A stretch of 64,000 nucleotides of DNA from the NCBI GenBank assembly GCA_016712375.1, contig JADJRE010000006.1:1-64000 (forward strand), given 5' to 3'. A program made the translations under genes and the position numbers. Below are positions 37,546-45,969 of this stretch, piece after piece. The notes beneath the pieces were generated by a model. It had not been told where the DNA came from. It searched no databases and worked only from the letters and a program-made list of their open reading frames with translations. The DNA comes from Rhodospirillales bacterium (lineage in GTDB: Bacteria > Pseudomonadota > Alphaproteobacteria > Rhodospirillales > Defluviicoccaceae). The stretch's first letter is position 1, and each line of letters opens with the position of its first letter.

Positions 37546-38085
37546 TTAAGCGGCCGAGCCGTCGCCGGCGGGTGTCACCGGAGGTGGCTCGCCAGCGGGC
37601 GCGGCAGTGTCAGCTTCAGGAACCACCGGACCCGTGGTGACGCTGCCACCGGCCTTCTCAACGGCGGTAATCGCTGCCTTTGATGCGCCCGTTACCTGCA
37701 ACCGCAGCGCTGTGGTCAGCTCGCCCTTAGCGAGCAGGCGGATGCCGTCACGGCGGCGGCGGAACAGGCCGGCCGCTTGCAGCGCAGCCTCGTCGATCGG
37801 TTGCGCCGGATCGAGACGGCCGCCATCGACGGCCTGCTGGAGCGCGCCGACGTTGATGATGACGAATTCCTGCCGGAACGGATTTTTGAACCCGCGCTTC
37901 GGAAGACGGCGATAAAGCGGCATCTGGCCGCCTTCGAAACCGACGAAGCGCTGCCCGCCACTGCGAGCCTTCTGTCCCTTATGACCCTTGCCGGACGTCT
38001 TTCCCAGGCCGGATCCAATGCCGCGTCCCAGACGCTTTCGCGGATGCGTCGCGCCAGGCTTATCGCTGATCTCGTTCAGTTTCAT
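37546..38085 (-). CDS. rplO: 50S ribosomal protein L15, with long Ala/Pro-rich tail
   Basis: Late assembly protein of the large subunit. The conserved start MKLNEISDKPGATHPRKRLG, then GIGSGLGKTSGKGHKGQKAR and GFKNPFRQEF are clear. At 179 residues it is longer than usual; about 27 residues after the normal end (from VVPEADTAAPAGEPPPVTP) are Ala/Pro/Thr-rich and probably disordered. Confidence 0.96.
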   Translation of the reverse strand: MKLNEISDKPGATHPRKRLGRGIGSGLGKTSGKGHKGQKARSGGQRFVGFEGGQMPLYRRLPKRGFKNPFRQEFVIINVGALQQAVDGGRLDPAQPIDEAALQAAGLFRRRRDGIRLLAKGELTTALRLQVTGASKAAITAVEKAGGSVTTGPVVPEADTAAPAGEPPPVTPAGDGSAA

Positions 38086-38122
38086 CTCGGCTCGTCCTTC
38101 GGGCCCCGGCGAACACCGCCGG

Positions 38123-38329
38123 TCAGCCGATCTCCTCCACCTGAACGAGGTGGCGGACCTTGTTGATCATGCCGCGCACTGAAGGAGTATCCTCCAGCTC
38201 GCGCGTGCGGTGCAGTTTATTCAGGCCGAGGCCGATCAGCGTCTCCCGCTGATCATGCCGGCGGGCGATTGGACTTTTCACCTGCGTCACCTTGACGCGG
38301 CCCGGCAACTGCCCGGCGACGGCGCTCAT
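38123..38329 (-). CDS. rpmD: 50S ribosomal protein L30
   Basis: Small large-subunit protein, 68 residues, with VKVTQVKSPIARRHDQRETL and GLGLNKLHRTRELEDTPSVR, then MINKVRHLVQVEE. Its ATG overlaps the rpsE stop by four bases (ATGA), indicating coupled translation. Confidence 0.96.
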   Translation of the reverse strand: MSAVAGQLPGRVKVTQVKSPIARRHDQRETLIGLGLNKLHRTRELEDTPSVRGMINKVRHLVQVEEIG

Positions 38330-38949
38330 CGAGCGTTCTCCTCGTTCCGTCCGGCGCTGCCGGCGTCGCCGCGCGGGCGGTCAGCAGCGGCCTGTTCGCC
38401 ACGGCGCGAGATTATCTCGCTCACCTTCTTGCCGCGCCGGGCCGCGACAGCACGCGGAGAAAAGCAGCGGTTGAGCGCGGCGAAGGTTGCCTTGACCATG
38501 TTATGGGCGTTCGACGTCCCGATCGACTTGGCAACCACGTCCTGCACGCCCATCGTCTCGAACACGGCACGCATGGGGCCGCCGGCAATGACGCCGGTGC
38601 CGGCCGGCGCTGAGCGCAATACCACCTGACCGGCGCCGAAATGACCCTGCACATCGTGGTGCAACGTGCGCCCGTCGCGCAGCGGGACGCGGATCATGTG
38701 GTGCTTGGCGTGATCGGTTGCCTTGCGGATCGCCTCCGGCACCTCGCGCGCCTTACCGGTACCGTAGCCGACGCGGCCGCGGCCATCGCCGACGACAACC
38801 AGCGCCGCGAACGAGAACCGCCGGCCGCCCTTGACCACCTTAGCCACGCGGTTGATCGCGACGAGCTTATCCTTCAGCTCGGTTTCTTCAGCGGACTGCT
38901 GGGCCCGATCGCCCCGCTCGCCACGCCTCGCCGAAGGTCTACGCGCCAT
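38326..38949 (-). CDS. rpsE: 30S ribosomal protein S5
   Basis: Decoding-fidelity protein of the small subunit. The core from LKDKLVAINRVAKVVKGGRR through FSFAALVVVGDGRGRVGYGT and GVIAGGPMRAVFETMGVQDV is intact. At 207 residues it carries an N-terminal basic arm (ARRPSARRGERGDRAQQSA) and a C-terminal extension of about 30 residues, both common in alphaproteobacteria. Confidence 0.97.
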   Translation of the reverse strand: MARRPSARRGERGDRAQQSAEETELKDKLVAINRVAKVVKGGRRFSFAALVVVGDGRGRVGYGTGKAREVPEAIRKATDHAKHHMIRVPLRDGRTLHHDVQGHFGAGQVVLRSAPAGTGVIAGGPMRAVFETMGVQDVVAKSIGTSNAHNMVKATFAALNRCFSPRAVAARRGKKVSEIISRRGEQAAADRPRGDAGSAGRNEENAR

Positions 38950-38974
38950 AATACCGTCTCCTCGTCATGCCGGC

Positions 38975-39337
38975 TCAGAATGCCAGGCCGGCTTCGCGAG
39001 CGGCGTCGGCGAGTGCCTTCACCTGCCCATGATAGCGGTAGCCGCCCCGGTCGAATACTACTGTGGTGACGCCAGCCGCGATCGCCCGCTCGGCGATCAG
39101 CTTGCCGATCTGCTGCGCCAGTTCGGCCCCGCGCGCCCGCTCCTCCGCGGCTCGGATAGCGCTTTCCAGGCTGCAAGCCGCGGCCAGCGTCCGGCCGGCG
39201 CGGTCGTCGATCACCTGCGCGTAGATGTGTTTGTTCGAGCGGAATACCGACAGCCGCGGCCGCCCTTTGCTGACGATGCCGATGCGGTAGCGGTTACGCC
39301 GCTTGCGCTGCTCGTAAAGTTCGGCCGTTCTGGACAT
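38975..39337 (-). CDS. rplR: 50S ribosomal protein L18
   Basis: 5S rRNA-binding protein, 120 residues. RLSVFRSNKHIYAQVIDDRA and the end DRGGYRYHGQVKALADAARE are diagnostic; the N-terminal arm RKRRNRYRIG is basic for RNA contact. The start lies two bases after the rplF stop. Confidence 0.97.
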   Translation of the reverse strand: MSRTAELYEQRKRRNRYRIGIVSKGRPRLSVFRSNKHIYAQVIDDRAGRTLAAACSLESAIRAAEERARGAELAQQIGKLIAERAIAAGVTTVVFDRGGYRYHGQVKALADAAREAGLAF

Positions 39338-39339
39338 GG

Positions 39340-39872
39340 CTACTTCTTCTTACCTTCCTTGCGCAGCACGAATTCGCCCTCGTACTTGATTCCCTTACCC
39401 TTGTAAGGCTCGATCGAGCGAAACGCGCGAATCTCGGCAGCCACCTGCCCCACCATCTCCTTGCTGGAGCCGCTGACAATAATGTGGGTCTGGTCGGGGC
39501 ACGCGATCTTGATGCCCTCGGGCATTGGATAAACAACCTCGTGGCTGTATCCCAGCTGCAGCATCAGGTTATTGCCCTGTACCTGCGCGCGATAGCCGAC
39601 GCCGGTGATCTCCATCTTCCGGGTGAAGCCAGTGCTCACCCCTTCGACGAGGTTGGCAACCAAGGTCCGCGCCGTTCCCACATCATCCGTGCCCGCAGGC
39701 TGTCGTCGCGAGGAGCGACGCGCACACCTTGATCGTCTCGGCTGATGACCACCTCGCGCATCAACGTCCGGTCGAGGGTGCCAAGCTTGCCCTCCGCGCG
39801 CACGCGCTGGCCGTCGATACTTACCGTGACACCGGCCGGAACGGCGACCGGATGCTTGCCGATGCGGGACAT
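39340..39872 (-). CDS. rplF: 50S ribosomal protein L6, one frameshift
   Basis: Binds near the GTPase centre and the sarcin-ricin loop. The first domain MSRIGKHPVAVPAGVTVSID runs to RDDSLRARMMW, where one G is missing from TGGG(G) at about 39682; the second domain continues GTARTLVANLVEGVSTGFTR to CPDQTHIIVSGSSKE and the Lys-rich end. The length is one base short of 178 codons. A functional L6 is needed for growth, so this indel is almost surely a sequence error. Confidence 0.95.
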
Positions 39873-39885
39873 CGCTCGCCTCTTC

Positions 39886-40284
39886 TCAAAGAACCTTGCA
39901 CAGGACTTCACCACCGACGTGCGCCTCACGCGCTTCGTTGTCGGAGATGACGCCCCGTGGGGTCGACAGGATAGCGACGCCCAAGCCGTTGTACACCCGG
40001 GGGATGTCTTCCAGCTTCGAATATACGCGCCGACCGGGCGTGGAAACGCGGCTGATCTCGCGGATCGCCGGTTCACCCTCGTGGTACTTCAACTCGATGG
40101 TCAGCTCGCGCACCCCGATGCGCACCTCGGCCTCGGAATAGCCGCGGATGAAGCCCTCGCGCTGCAACACGTCGAGCACGCGCGCATGCAGCTTCGAGGC
40201 CGGCGCTGCCACCGCGCGCTTGCCGGCGCGCTGCCCGTTGCGGATGCGGGTCAGCATATCGCCGAGTGGATCAGTCATCGACAT
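39886..40284 (-). CDS. rpsH: 30S ribosomal protein S8
   Basis: Primary 16S rRNA binder and, in E. coli, translational repressor of the spc operon. MTDPLGDMLTRIRNGQRAGK at the start and GLGVAILSTPRGVISDNEAR near the end are typical. 132 residues from 40284; the second Met at 40278 is the more usual start and gives 130. Confidence 0.97.
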   Translation of the reverse strand: MSMTDPLGDMLTRIRNGQRAGKRAVAAPASKLHARVLDVLQREGFIRGYSEAEVRIGVRELTIELKYHEGEPAIREISRVSTPGRRVYSKLEDIPRVYNGLGVAILSTPRGVISDNEAREAHVGGEVLCKVL

Positions 40285-40302
40285 GGCGACGTCTCTCTTT
40301 CT

Positions 40303-40608
40303 TTACCAACTCGACTTGACCATGCCGGGAATTTGCCCGGACGAAGCCAGATCCCGCAGCGCGATGCGCGACAACCCGAACTTGCGGTAATTGCCACGCG
40401 GCCTGCCGGTCAGGGTGCAGCGCAGCCGGACGCGCGTCGCGGAACTGTTGCGCGGCAGTTCTGCAAGCTTCATCCGCGCCGCAAACCGTTCCTCCGGTGA
40501 ACGATGTTCGTCACAGGCGACTTCCTTCAGCGACGATCGCCGCAGCGAGAACTGCTTGACCATGCGCATCCGCTTCTTGTTACGCTCTACCAGGCTCTTC
40601 TTCGCCAT
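40303..40608 (-). CDS. rpsN: 30S ribosomal protein S14 (zinc-free long form)
   Basis: Head protein, 101 residues. MAKKSLVERNKKRMRMVKQF at the start and RLRCTLTGRPRGNYRKFGLS near the end mark the long form without the CxxC zinc motifs, standard in proteobacteria. Lies between rplE and rpsH. Confidence 0.97.
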   Translation of the reverse strand: MAKKSLVERNKKRMRMVKQFSLRRSSLKEVACDEHRSPEERFAARMKLAELPRNSSATRVRLRCTLTGRPRGNYRKFGLSRIALRDLASSGQIPGMVKSSW

Positions 40609-40630
40609 CTACCGCTCTCCTCGGCGTCCG

Positions 40631-41170
40631 CTAGTTGGCGAACGGCATATCGAACGCCTTCAACAACGCCTGCGCCTCGGCGTCATTCGCCGCGGTAGTG
40701 CAGATCACGATGTCGAGGCCGCGAATTTGATCGACCTTGTCGTAGCTTATCTCCGGGAAGATGATCTGCTCCTTGATCCCCATCGCGAAGTTGCCACGCC
40801 CGTCGAAGCTCCTTTTTGACAGCCCGCGGAAGTCGCGGACGCGTGGCAAGGTGATGTTGATGAGGCGGTCGAGGAATTCGTACATCCGTTCCCGCCGCAA
40901 GGTCACCTTGCAGCCGATCGACATCCCTTCGCGCAGCTTGAAGCCGGCAATCGATTTCTTGGCGCGGGTGACCACCGGCTTCTGGCCGGCGATCAGCGTC
41001 ATGTCGCCCACCGCCGCCTCGACCTTCTTGCGATCCTGCGTTCCCTCGCCCACGCCCATGTTGAGGACGACCTTGGTCAAGCGCGGAATCCGCATCGGGT
41101 TCGCGTAATTGAACTCGTCCTGCAGCGTCTTTCGCACCGATTCGTTGTAGTGATCGCGCAACCGCGACAT
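40631..41170 (-). CDS. rplE: 50S ribosomal protein L5
   Basis: 5S rRNA-binding protein that touches the P-site tRNA, 179 residues. NPMRIPRLTKVVLNMGVGEG, TRAKKSIAGFKLREGMSIGC and FPEISYDKVDQIRGLDIVIC are conserved. The ATG at 41170 is the one matching family length; open frame continues upstream without support. Confidence 0.97.
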   Translation of the reverse strand: MSRLRDHYNESVRKTLQDEFNYANPMRIPRLTKVVLNMGVGEGTQDRKKVEAAVGDMTLIAGQKPVVTRAKKSIAGFKLREGMSIGCKVTLRRERMYEFLDRLINITLPRVRDFRGLSKRSFDGRGNFAMGIKEQIIFPEISYDKVDQIRGLDIVICTTAANDAEAQALLKAFDMPFAN

Positions 41171-41186
41171 TTCGGTCTGCCTCGTC

Positions 41187-41504
41187 CTACTTGTCGATAA
41201 TTTCGCCGGAACGCTTGGCGAACCGGACCTTGCGGCCGTCATCCAGCATCCGGAAACCCACCCGCGTCGGCTGATTGGTCTGCGGGTCGATGTGCGCCAG
41301 GTTCGACAGGTGGATGGGTGCCTCCTGCTCGACAATGCCGCCCATCGTTTTCTGCGTTGCCTTGGTATGCCGCTTCACCGTGTTCACGCCCTGCACCACG
41401 GCGCGATTTTCCTTCGGCAGCACCTTCAACACATCGCCGCGCTTGCCCTTGCTGCGGCCAGTGAGGACAAACACCCGGTCGCCCTTGCGGATCTTAGCCG
41501 CCAT
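41187..41504 (-). CDS. rplX: 50S ribosomal protein L24
   Basis: Assembly initiator of the large subunit, 105 residues, with the KOW motif KGDRVFVLTGRSKGKRGDVL and GVNTVKRHTKATQKTMGGIV. It ends 16 bases before rplE and starts directly after the rplN stop. Confidence 0.97.
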   Translation of the reverse strand: MAAKIRKGDRVFVLTGRSKGKRGDVLKVLPKENRAVVQGVNTVKRHTKATQKTMGGIVEQEAPIHLSNLAHIDPQTNQPTRVGFRMLDDGRKVRFAKRSGEIIDK

Positions 41505-41873
41505 CTAGAGAACCTCCGGCGCCAGCGAGATGATCTTCATGTAGCCCTTGGCGCGCAATTCGCGGGTAACAGGACCGAAAATACGCGTGCCGATCGGCTC
41601 ACCTTGCTTGTTGATCAGCACCGCGGCGTTGCGATCGAAGCGGATGCTGGAGCCATCGGTGCGGCGGACATCTTTCGCCGTACGAACGACAACCGCCCGC
41701 ATCACCTCGCCCTTCTTTACCCGGCCGCGCGGAATCGCATCCTTAATCGAGACGACGATGATGTCACCGACCGAGGCGTACTTGCGCCGTGATCCGCCAA
41801 GCACCCGGATGCATTGGACGCGACGCGCCCCTGAATTGTCGGCGACGTCAAGGTTGGTTTCGACTTGGATCAT
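41505..41873 (-). CDS. rplN: 50S ribosomal protein L14
   Basis: Interface protein at bridge B5/B8, 122 residues. MIQVETNLDVADNSGARRVQ and RGRVKKGEVMRAVVVRTAKD are nearly invariant; the end is MKIISLAPEVL. It abuts rplX with no spacer. Confidence 0.98.
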   Translation of the reverse strand: MIQVETNLDVADNSGARRVQCIRVLGGSRRKYASVGDIIVVSIKDAIPRGRVKKGEVMRAVVVRTAKDVRRTDGSSIRFDRNAAVLINKQGEPIGTRIFGPVTRELRAKGYMKIISLAPEVL

Positions 41874-41879
41874 CGCCCC

Positions 41880-42146
41880 CTACCCTTCCTGAGCCGTCGC
41901 GCGGCCGGCATCGGATGCGCCCTCGACGAGCACCTCCCAACATTTCCGCTTGGACAGCGGCCGGCACTCCTGAATGCGGACAATCTGCCCCGCCTTCACC
42001 GCGTTGCTTTCGTCGGCTGCGCAACGCTTCGAGCGCTTGATGAACTTCTTGTAGAGCGGGTGCATGACCCGGCGTTCGACCAGGACAACGATTGTCTTCT
42101 CGCCCTTGTCGCTCACCACAACACCCTGCAGGACCCGTCTCGGCAT
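41880..42146 (-). CDS. rpsQ: 30S ribosomal protein S17
   Basis: Early 16S assembly protein, 88 residues, with MPRRVLQGVVVSDKGEKTIV, HPLYKKFIKRSKRCAADESN and VRIQECRPLSKRKCWEVLVE. A short acidic/alanine tail follows. Start at 42146 matches the family; ends six bases before rplN. Confidence 0.97.
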   Translation of the reverse strand: MPRRVLQGVVVSDKGEKTIVVLVERRVMHPLYKKFIKRSKRCAADESNAVKAGQIVRIQECRPLSKRKCWEVLVEGASDAGRATAQEG

Positions 42147-42157
42147 GATCCCTCCGC

Positions 42158-42370
42158 TTACGCCTTTGGCGCTTTGGCCGCGGCGGCTGCCCGCTGGCCC
42201 TGCAACAGTTTCACCCGCGCAAGGTCGCGCCGCACCTGGCGCCGCCGCGCGGTATTTTCGAGCTGGCCGCTGGCCTGCTGAAAGCGAAGGTTGAACCCCT
42301 CCTTGCACAGCTTGACCAATTGGTCAGAAAGCTCGTCGTCCGTCTTCCGACGCAGATCGGCAATCTTCAT
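42158..42370 (-). CDS. rpmC: 50S ribosomal protein L29
   Basis: Exit-tunnel rim protein that helps dock trigger factor and SRP, 70 residues: MKIADLRRKTDDELSDQLVK, FNLRFQQASGQLENTARRRQ and an Ala/Lys-rich end. Follows rplP by five bases. Confidence 0.97.
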   Translation of the reverse strand: MKIADLRRKTDDELSDQLVKLCKEGFNLRFQQASGQLENTARRRQVRRDLARVKLLQGQRAAAAAKAPKA

Positions 42371-42375
42371 TGCGG

Positions 42376-42795
42376 TCACTCCCCCTCACCGAGGCGGGTA
42401 ATGAAGCGGGTCCGGATCGGGAGTTTTGCGGCCGCCAGCGTCAGCGCTTCCTTGGCGACCTCGCGTGTTACCCCGTCGATCTCGAACATGATGCGGCCGG
42501 GATTTACCCGGCAAACCCAGTATTCCGGCGCGCCCTTGCCGCCGCCCATCCGCACCTCGGCCGGCTTGGTGGAGACCGGCACGTCCGGAAACAGCCGGAT
42601 CCAGACCCGGCCGGCGCGCTTCATGTGGCGTGTCATCGCCCGGCGCGCCGCCTCGATCTGCCGCGCCGTTAACCGGTCCGGCTCCATCGCCTTCAGTCCG
42701 AAGGCGCCGAAGTTGAGCTCCGTGGCGCCTTTCGCCGCACCGCGGATCCGGCCCTTGTGCTGCTTGCGATACTTTGTGCGTTTTGGTGAAAGCAT
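42376..42795 (-). CDS. rplP: 50S ribosomal protein L16
   Basis: Supports the A-site tRNA elbow, 139 residues. MLSPKRTKYRKQHKGRIRGA, GRVWIRLFPDVPVSTKPAEV and MGGGKGAPEYWVCRVNPGR are conserved. The arginine in KPAEVRMGGGKG that is hydroxylated in E. coli is present. Confidence 0.98.
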   Translation of the reverse strand: MLSPKRTKYRKQHKGRIRGAAKGATELNFGAFGLKAMEPDRLTARQIEAARRAMTRHMKRAGRVWIRLFPDVPVSTKPAEVRMGGGKGAPEYWVCRVNPGRIMFEIDGVTREVAKEALTLAAAKLPIRTRFITRLGEGE

Positions 42796-42832
42796 GTCCT
42801 GTCCGTATCCGTATCAGCGAAGGGCTGCGCCT

Positions 42833-43510
42833 TTAGCGCGCCGTCTGCTGGTCCATCGACCGTTTGTCGACCGCCATCGGGTCGTGCGCGAGAATGTCAC
42901 CTTTGTAGATCCACACCTTGACGCCACAGACACCGTAGGTGGTACGCGCCGCCGACTGGCCGTAATCGACGTGGGCGCGCAGCGTGTGCAGCGGCACCCG
43001 ACCCTCGCGATACCACACCGTACGCGCAATCTCAGCACCACCAAGCCGGCCGCCGCAATTGATGCGGATGCCCTGCGCCCCCAGCCGCATCGCCGACTGC
43101 ACGGCCCGCTTCATCGCCCGGCGGGTCGAGACGCGGCGCTCCAGCTGCTGGGCGATGCCGTCGGCGACCAGCTTGGCGTCGATCTCCGGCTTGCGAATTT
43201 CGATGATGTTGAGGTGCACGTCGGCACGCGTCAGCTTCGCCAGCTCCAGCCGGATCTTCTCGATGTCGGCGCCCTTCTTGCCGATCACTACCCCTGGCCG
43301 CGCCGTGTGGATGGTGATCCGCGCCTTCTTCGCCGGCCGTTCGATGACGATCCGCGAAACGCCCGCCTGCGCCAGCTTCTTGTGCAGGAATTCGCGGATC
43401 TTCAGATCCTCCTGCAGCAGATCAGCATAGCTCTCGTCGGCGAACCAGCGGCTGTCCCAGGTGCGGTTGACGCCGAGGCGAAGCCCGACCGGATTGACCT
43501 TCTGTCCCAT
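42833..43510 (-). CDS. rpsC: 30S ribosomal protein S3
   Basis: mRNA-entry protein with helicase activity, 225 residues. MGQKVNPVGLRLGVNRTWDS starts it; the KH domain contains RPGVVIGKKGADIEKIRLEL; the C-terminal domain has GAQGIRINCGGRLGGAEIAR and YGVCGVKVWIYKGD. The ATG at 43510 shares one base with the rplV stop (TAATG). Confidence 0.98.
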   Translation of the reverse strand: MGQKVNPVGLRLGVNRTWDSRWFADESYADLLQEDLKIREFLHKKLAQAGVSRIVIERPAKKARITIHTARPGVVIGKKGADIEKIRLELAKLTRADVHLNIIEIRKPEIDAKLVADGIAQQLERRVSTRRAMKRAVQSAMRLGAQGIRINCGGRLGGAEIARTVWYREGRVPLHTLRAHVDYGQSAARTTYGVCGVKVWIYKGDILAHDPMAVDKRSMDQQTAR

Positions 43511-43889
43511 TACTCCACCTCCGCCCGCTCGCGCAGCACCAAGCGCAGATGCGAGAACGCCTTCTCGATACGCGCCGACCGGCCCCGGGCACGCGGGGTA
43601 AACCGCTTCATCACCAGCGCTTTTCCGACCGTCGCCTCGGCGACAAAAGCCAGTCGACGTCGAGCTGGTGGTTGTTCTCGGCGTTGGCGATGGCCGACTG
43701 CAGCGCCTTGCGCACGTCATGAGCGATACGTTTGCGGGAGAATTGCAATTCCGCCAGCGCCCGCTCGCACAGTTTGCCGCGGATCAGCTGCGCCACGAGG
43801 TTGAGCTTGCGCGGGCTGGTCCGCAGATTGCGGGCCACCGCCAGCGCCTCTTCGTCGCTGAGTTGCCGTTGCAACGCCGGTTTGCCCAT
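43510..43889 (-). CDS. rplV: 50S ribosomal protein L22, one frameshift
   Basis: Lines the exit tunnel; its beta-hairpin takes part in stalling and macrolide resistance. The first 80 residues (ALAVARNLRTSPRKLNLVAQ to ENNHQLDVDWL) are fine; near 43653 a T is missing from CTTTT, and the hairpin continues in another frame as FVAEATVGKALVMKRFTPRA to RLVLREREAEVE-like residues and TAA overlapping the rpsC start. Length is one base short of 127 codons. An error in the sequence is far more likely than a real loss. Confidence 0.94.
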
Positions 43890-44168
43890 TTACGACCTCT
43901 TCGCCTTCTTGTCGCCGGAGTGGCCGTGGAACATGCGGGTCGGCGAGAACTCGCCAAATTTGTGCCCAACCATGTTCTCGGTGACCAGAACCGGGATGAA
44001 TTTCTTGCCGTTGTAGACGCCGAAGGTCAGTCCGACGAACTGTGGAATAATTGTCGACCGACGCGACCACGTACGGATCACCTCGTTACGCTTGGCGCCG
44101 CGCACGGTTTCCGCCTTCTTCAGCAGATACCCGTCGACGAACGGACCCTTCCAAACCGACCGTGGCAC
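43890..44168 (-). CDS. rpsS: 30S ribosomal protein S19
   Basis: Head protein forming intersubunit bridges with L5, 92 residues: MPRSVWKGPFVDGYLLKKAE, IRTWSRRSTIIPQFVGLTFG and NMVGHKFGEFSPTRMFHGHS. Its stop directly abuts the rplV start. Confidence 0.98.
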   Translation of the reverse strand: MPRSVWKGPFVDGYLLKKAETVRGAKRNEVIRTWSRRSTIIPQFVGLTFGVYNGKKFIPVLVTENMVGHKFGEFSPTRMFHGHSGDKKAKRS

Positions 44169-44183
44169 CTCAGATCTCCTCGC

Positions 44184-45014
44184 CTACTTCTGCCGGTGAC
44201 GACGCCGCATGATCTGCGCGTCGGTCCGCTTGTTGTTCCGCGTCCGCTTGCCCTTGGTCGGCTTGCCCCAGGGCGTTACCGGGTGGCGTCCACCCGATGT
44301 CTTGCCCTCGCCACCGCCGTGTGGATGGTCAATCGGGTTCATCGCCACGCCGCGAACACTCGGTCGGACACCGAGCCAGCGCGACCGCCTGGCCTTGCCG
44401 AGCTTGACGTTCTGCTGGTCCGGGTTGGAGACGGCGCCGATCGTCGCCATGCATTCAGCGCGCACCATCCGGAGCTCGCCCGAGTGCAGGCGGAGTTGGG
44501 CATTGCCCTGGTCCTTGCCGATCAGCTGCGCATAGGTACCGGCGGCACGCGCGATCTGCCCGCCCTTCCCTTCTTCATCTCCCACGTTGTGGACGATCGT
44601 GCCCACCGGGATGTTCTGCAGCGGCAGCGCGTTGCCCGGCTTCACGTCGACGGCGCGGCCCGAGATCACCGCGTCACCGACAGCCAGGCGTTGCGGCGCC
44701 AGAATGTACGACACCTCACCGTCTTCGTAGCGGATCAAGGCGATGAAGCCGCTCCGGTTGGGATCGTACTCCAACCGCTCGACCACCGCCGGCACGTCGT
44801 ATTTCGCGCGCTTGAAATCAACCACCCGATAGCGCCGCTTGTGACCGCCACCGCGCCGCCGCGCGGTGATCCGCCCAGTGTTGTTGCGACCGCCGTGGCC
44901 GCGCAGGCCCTCGGTCAGCGCCTTCTCCGGCTTCCCCTTCCACAGACCCGTGCGATCGATCAACACGAGACCGCGCTGGCCGGGAGTGGTGGGTTTGAAC
45001 TGCTTGAGTGCCAT
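44184..45014 (-). CDS. rplB: 50S ribosomal protein L2
   Basis: Core peptidyl-transferase-centre protein, 276 residues. MALKQFKPTTPGQRGLVLID, GRNNTGRITARRRGGGHKRR, and the catalytic-centre loop RGVAMNPIDHPHGGGEGKTS with the conserved His are intact. It lies seven bases downstream of rplW. Confidence 0.98.
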   Translation of the reverse strand: MALKQFKPTTPGQRGLVLIDRTGLWKGKPEKALTEGLRGHGGRNNTGRITARRRGGGHKRRYRVVDFKRAKYDVPAVVERLEYDPNRSGFIALIRYEDGEVSYILAPQRLAVGDAVISGRAVDVKPGNALPLQNIPVGTIVHNVGDEEGKGGQIARAAGTYAQLIGKDQGNAQLRLHSGELRMVRAECMATIGAVSNPDQQNVKLGKARRSRWLGVRPSVRGVAMNPIDHPHGGGEGKTSGGRHPVTPWGKPTKGKRTRNNKRTDAQIMRRRHRQK

Positions 45015-45020
45015 GATCGT

Positions 45021-45347
45021 CTACAGCCCGGTAGTGACGTCGATTGTGTGGCCCTCTGCGAGGGTCACGAACGCCTTCTTGATGTCTGACCGCTGCCCGA
45101 GCCGGCCGCGGAAACGCTTGCTCTTGCCCTTCTGGCGCAAGGTGTTGACCGCATCGACCTTGACCTTGAACAGCATCTCGACCGCGGCCTTGATCTCCGG
45201 CTTGCTGGCGTCGAGGGCGACCACGAACGCCACTTGGTTATGCTCGGAGGCGCGCGTCGCCTTCTCGGTGATTAGCGGCCGCCGGATTACCTCGTAGGCG
45301 CGCTCCAGGCCGACGCTGACAGCCCGCTTCGCAAAAGGCTTGTTCAT
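45021..45347 (-). CDS. rplW: 50S ribosomal protein L23
   Basis: Exit-site docking protein for trigger factor and SRP, 108 residues. AYEVIRRPLITEKATRASEH, FVVALDASKPEIKAAVEMLF and NTLRQKGKSKRFRGRLGQRS are typical. Its ATG overlaps the rplD stop (ATGA at 45344-45347). Confidence 0.97.
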   Translation of the reverse strand: MNKPFAKRAVSVGLERAYEVIRRPLITEKATRASEHNQVAFVVALDASKPEIKAAVEMLFKVKVDAVNTLRQKGKSKRFRGRLGQRSDIKKAFVTLAEGHTIDVTTGL

Positions 45348-45964
45348 GCCAGACGCTCCGTCAGGCGGTCGACCGCGGCACGGGTCAGAACCAGCGTCTC
45401 GTGCCGCAGGATGTCGTAGACGTTGGCGCCGATCGAAGGCAGCACGTCGACCTGCGCAAGGTTGCGGGCAGCGCGAGAGAAATTCTCCTGCGGCCGCTCC
45501 GCATCGATGATCAATGGCTTGCTCCAACCGAGCTTACCGAGATGCGCCGCCAGCACCTTGGTCTTGCCCTCGTCCAGCTCGGCGCGGTCCAGCACCACCA
45601 GACTTCCCGATGCCCGCTTCGCCGACAGCGCCGTCTTCAACGCCAGACGGCGCACCTTCACCGGCAGGTCGGTGGCGTGATCCCGTGTCCGAGGCCCGAA
45701 AACGATACCACCACCCCGCATATGCGGGCCCTTGGTCGATCCCTGCCGGGCGCGGCCGGTGCCCTTCTGCTTGTACGGCTTTTTACCGGTGCGTGCGACC
45801 TCGCCGCGGGTCTTGGTGCTGTGCGTGCCGGCGCGCCGCTTGGCGAGTTGCCAATTGACGCAGCGCGCCAGAATATCCGGACGGACTTCGACCGCAAAGA
45901 CCGCGTCAGCCAGTTCGACTGTGCCGACCGTCTCGCTCGCCAGATTGACCACGTCCCACTGCAT
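45344..45964 (-). CDS. rplD: 50S ribosomal protein L4
   Basis: Tunnel-wall protein, 206 residues; in E. coli it also represses the S10 operon. The loop GTHSTKTRGEVARTGKKPYK, then QKGTGRARQGSTKGPHMRGG, is conserved, as are RRLALKTALSAKR and NVYDILRHETLVLTRAAVD. ATG at 45964 follows the true rplC stop by five bases. Confidence 0.97.
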   Translation of the reverse strand: MQWDVVNLASETVGTVELADAVFAVEVRPDILARCVNWQLAKRRAGTHSTKTRGEVARTGKKPYKQKGTGRARQGSTKGPHMRGGGIVFGPRTRDHATDLPVKVRRLALKTALSAKRASGSLVVLDRAELDEGKTKVLAAHLGKLGWSKPLIIDAERPQENFSRAARNLAQVDVLPSIGANVYDILRHETLVLTRAAVDRLTERLA

Positions 45965-45969
45965 TATCG

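Noticed and set aside
42320..45089. Long open frames, up to nearly 500 codons, antisense to the rpsC, rplV, rpsS and rplB genes
   Set aside because: Their translations are Arg/Pro-rich with no domain, and they are the mirror of highly conserved ribosomal genes; high GC content explains the lack of stops.
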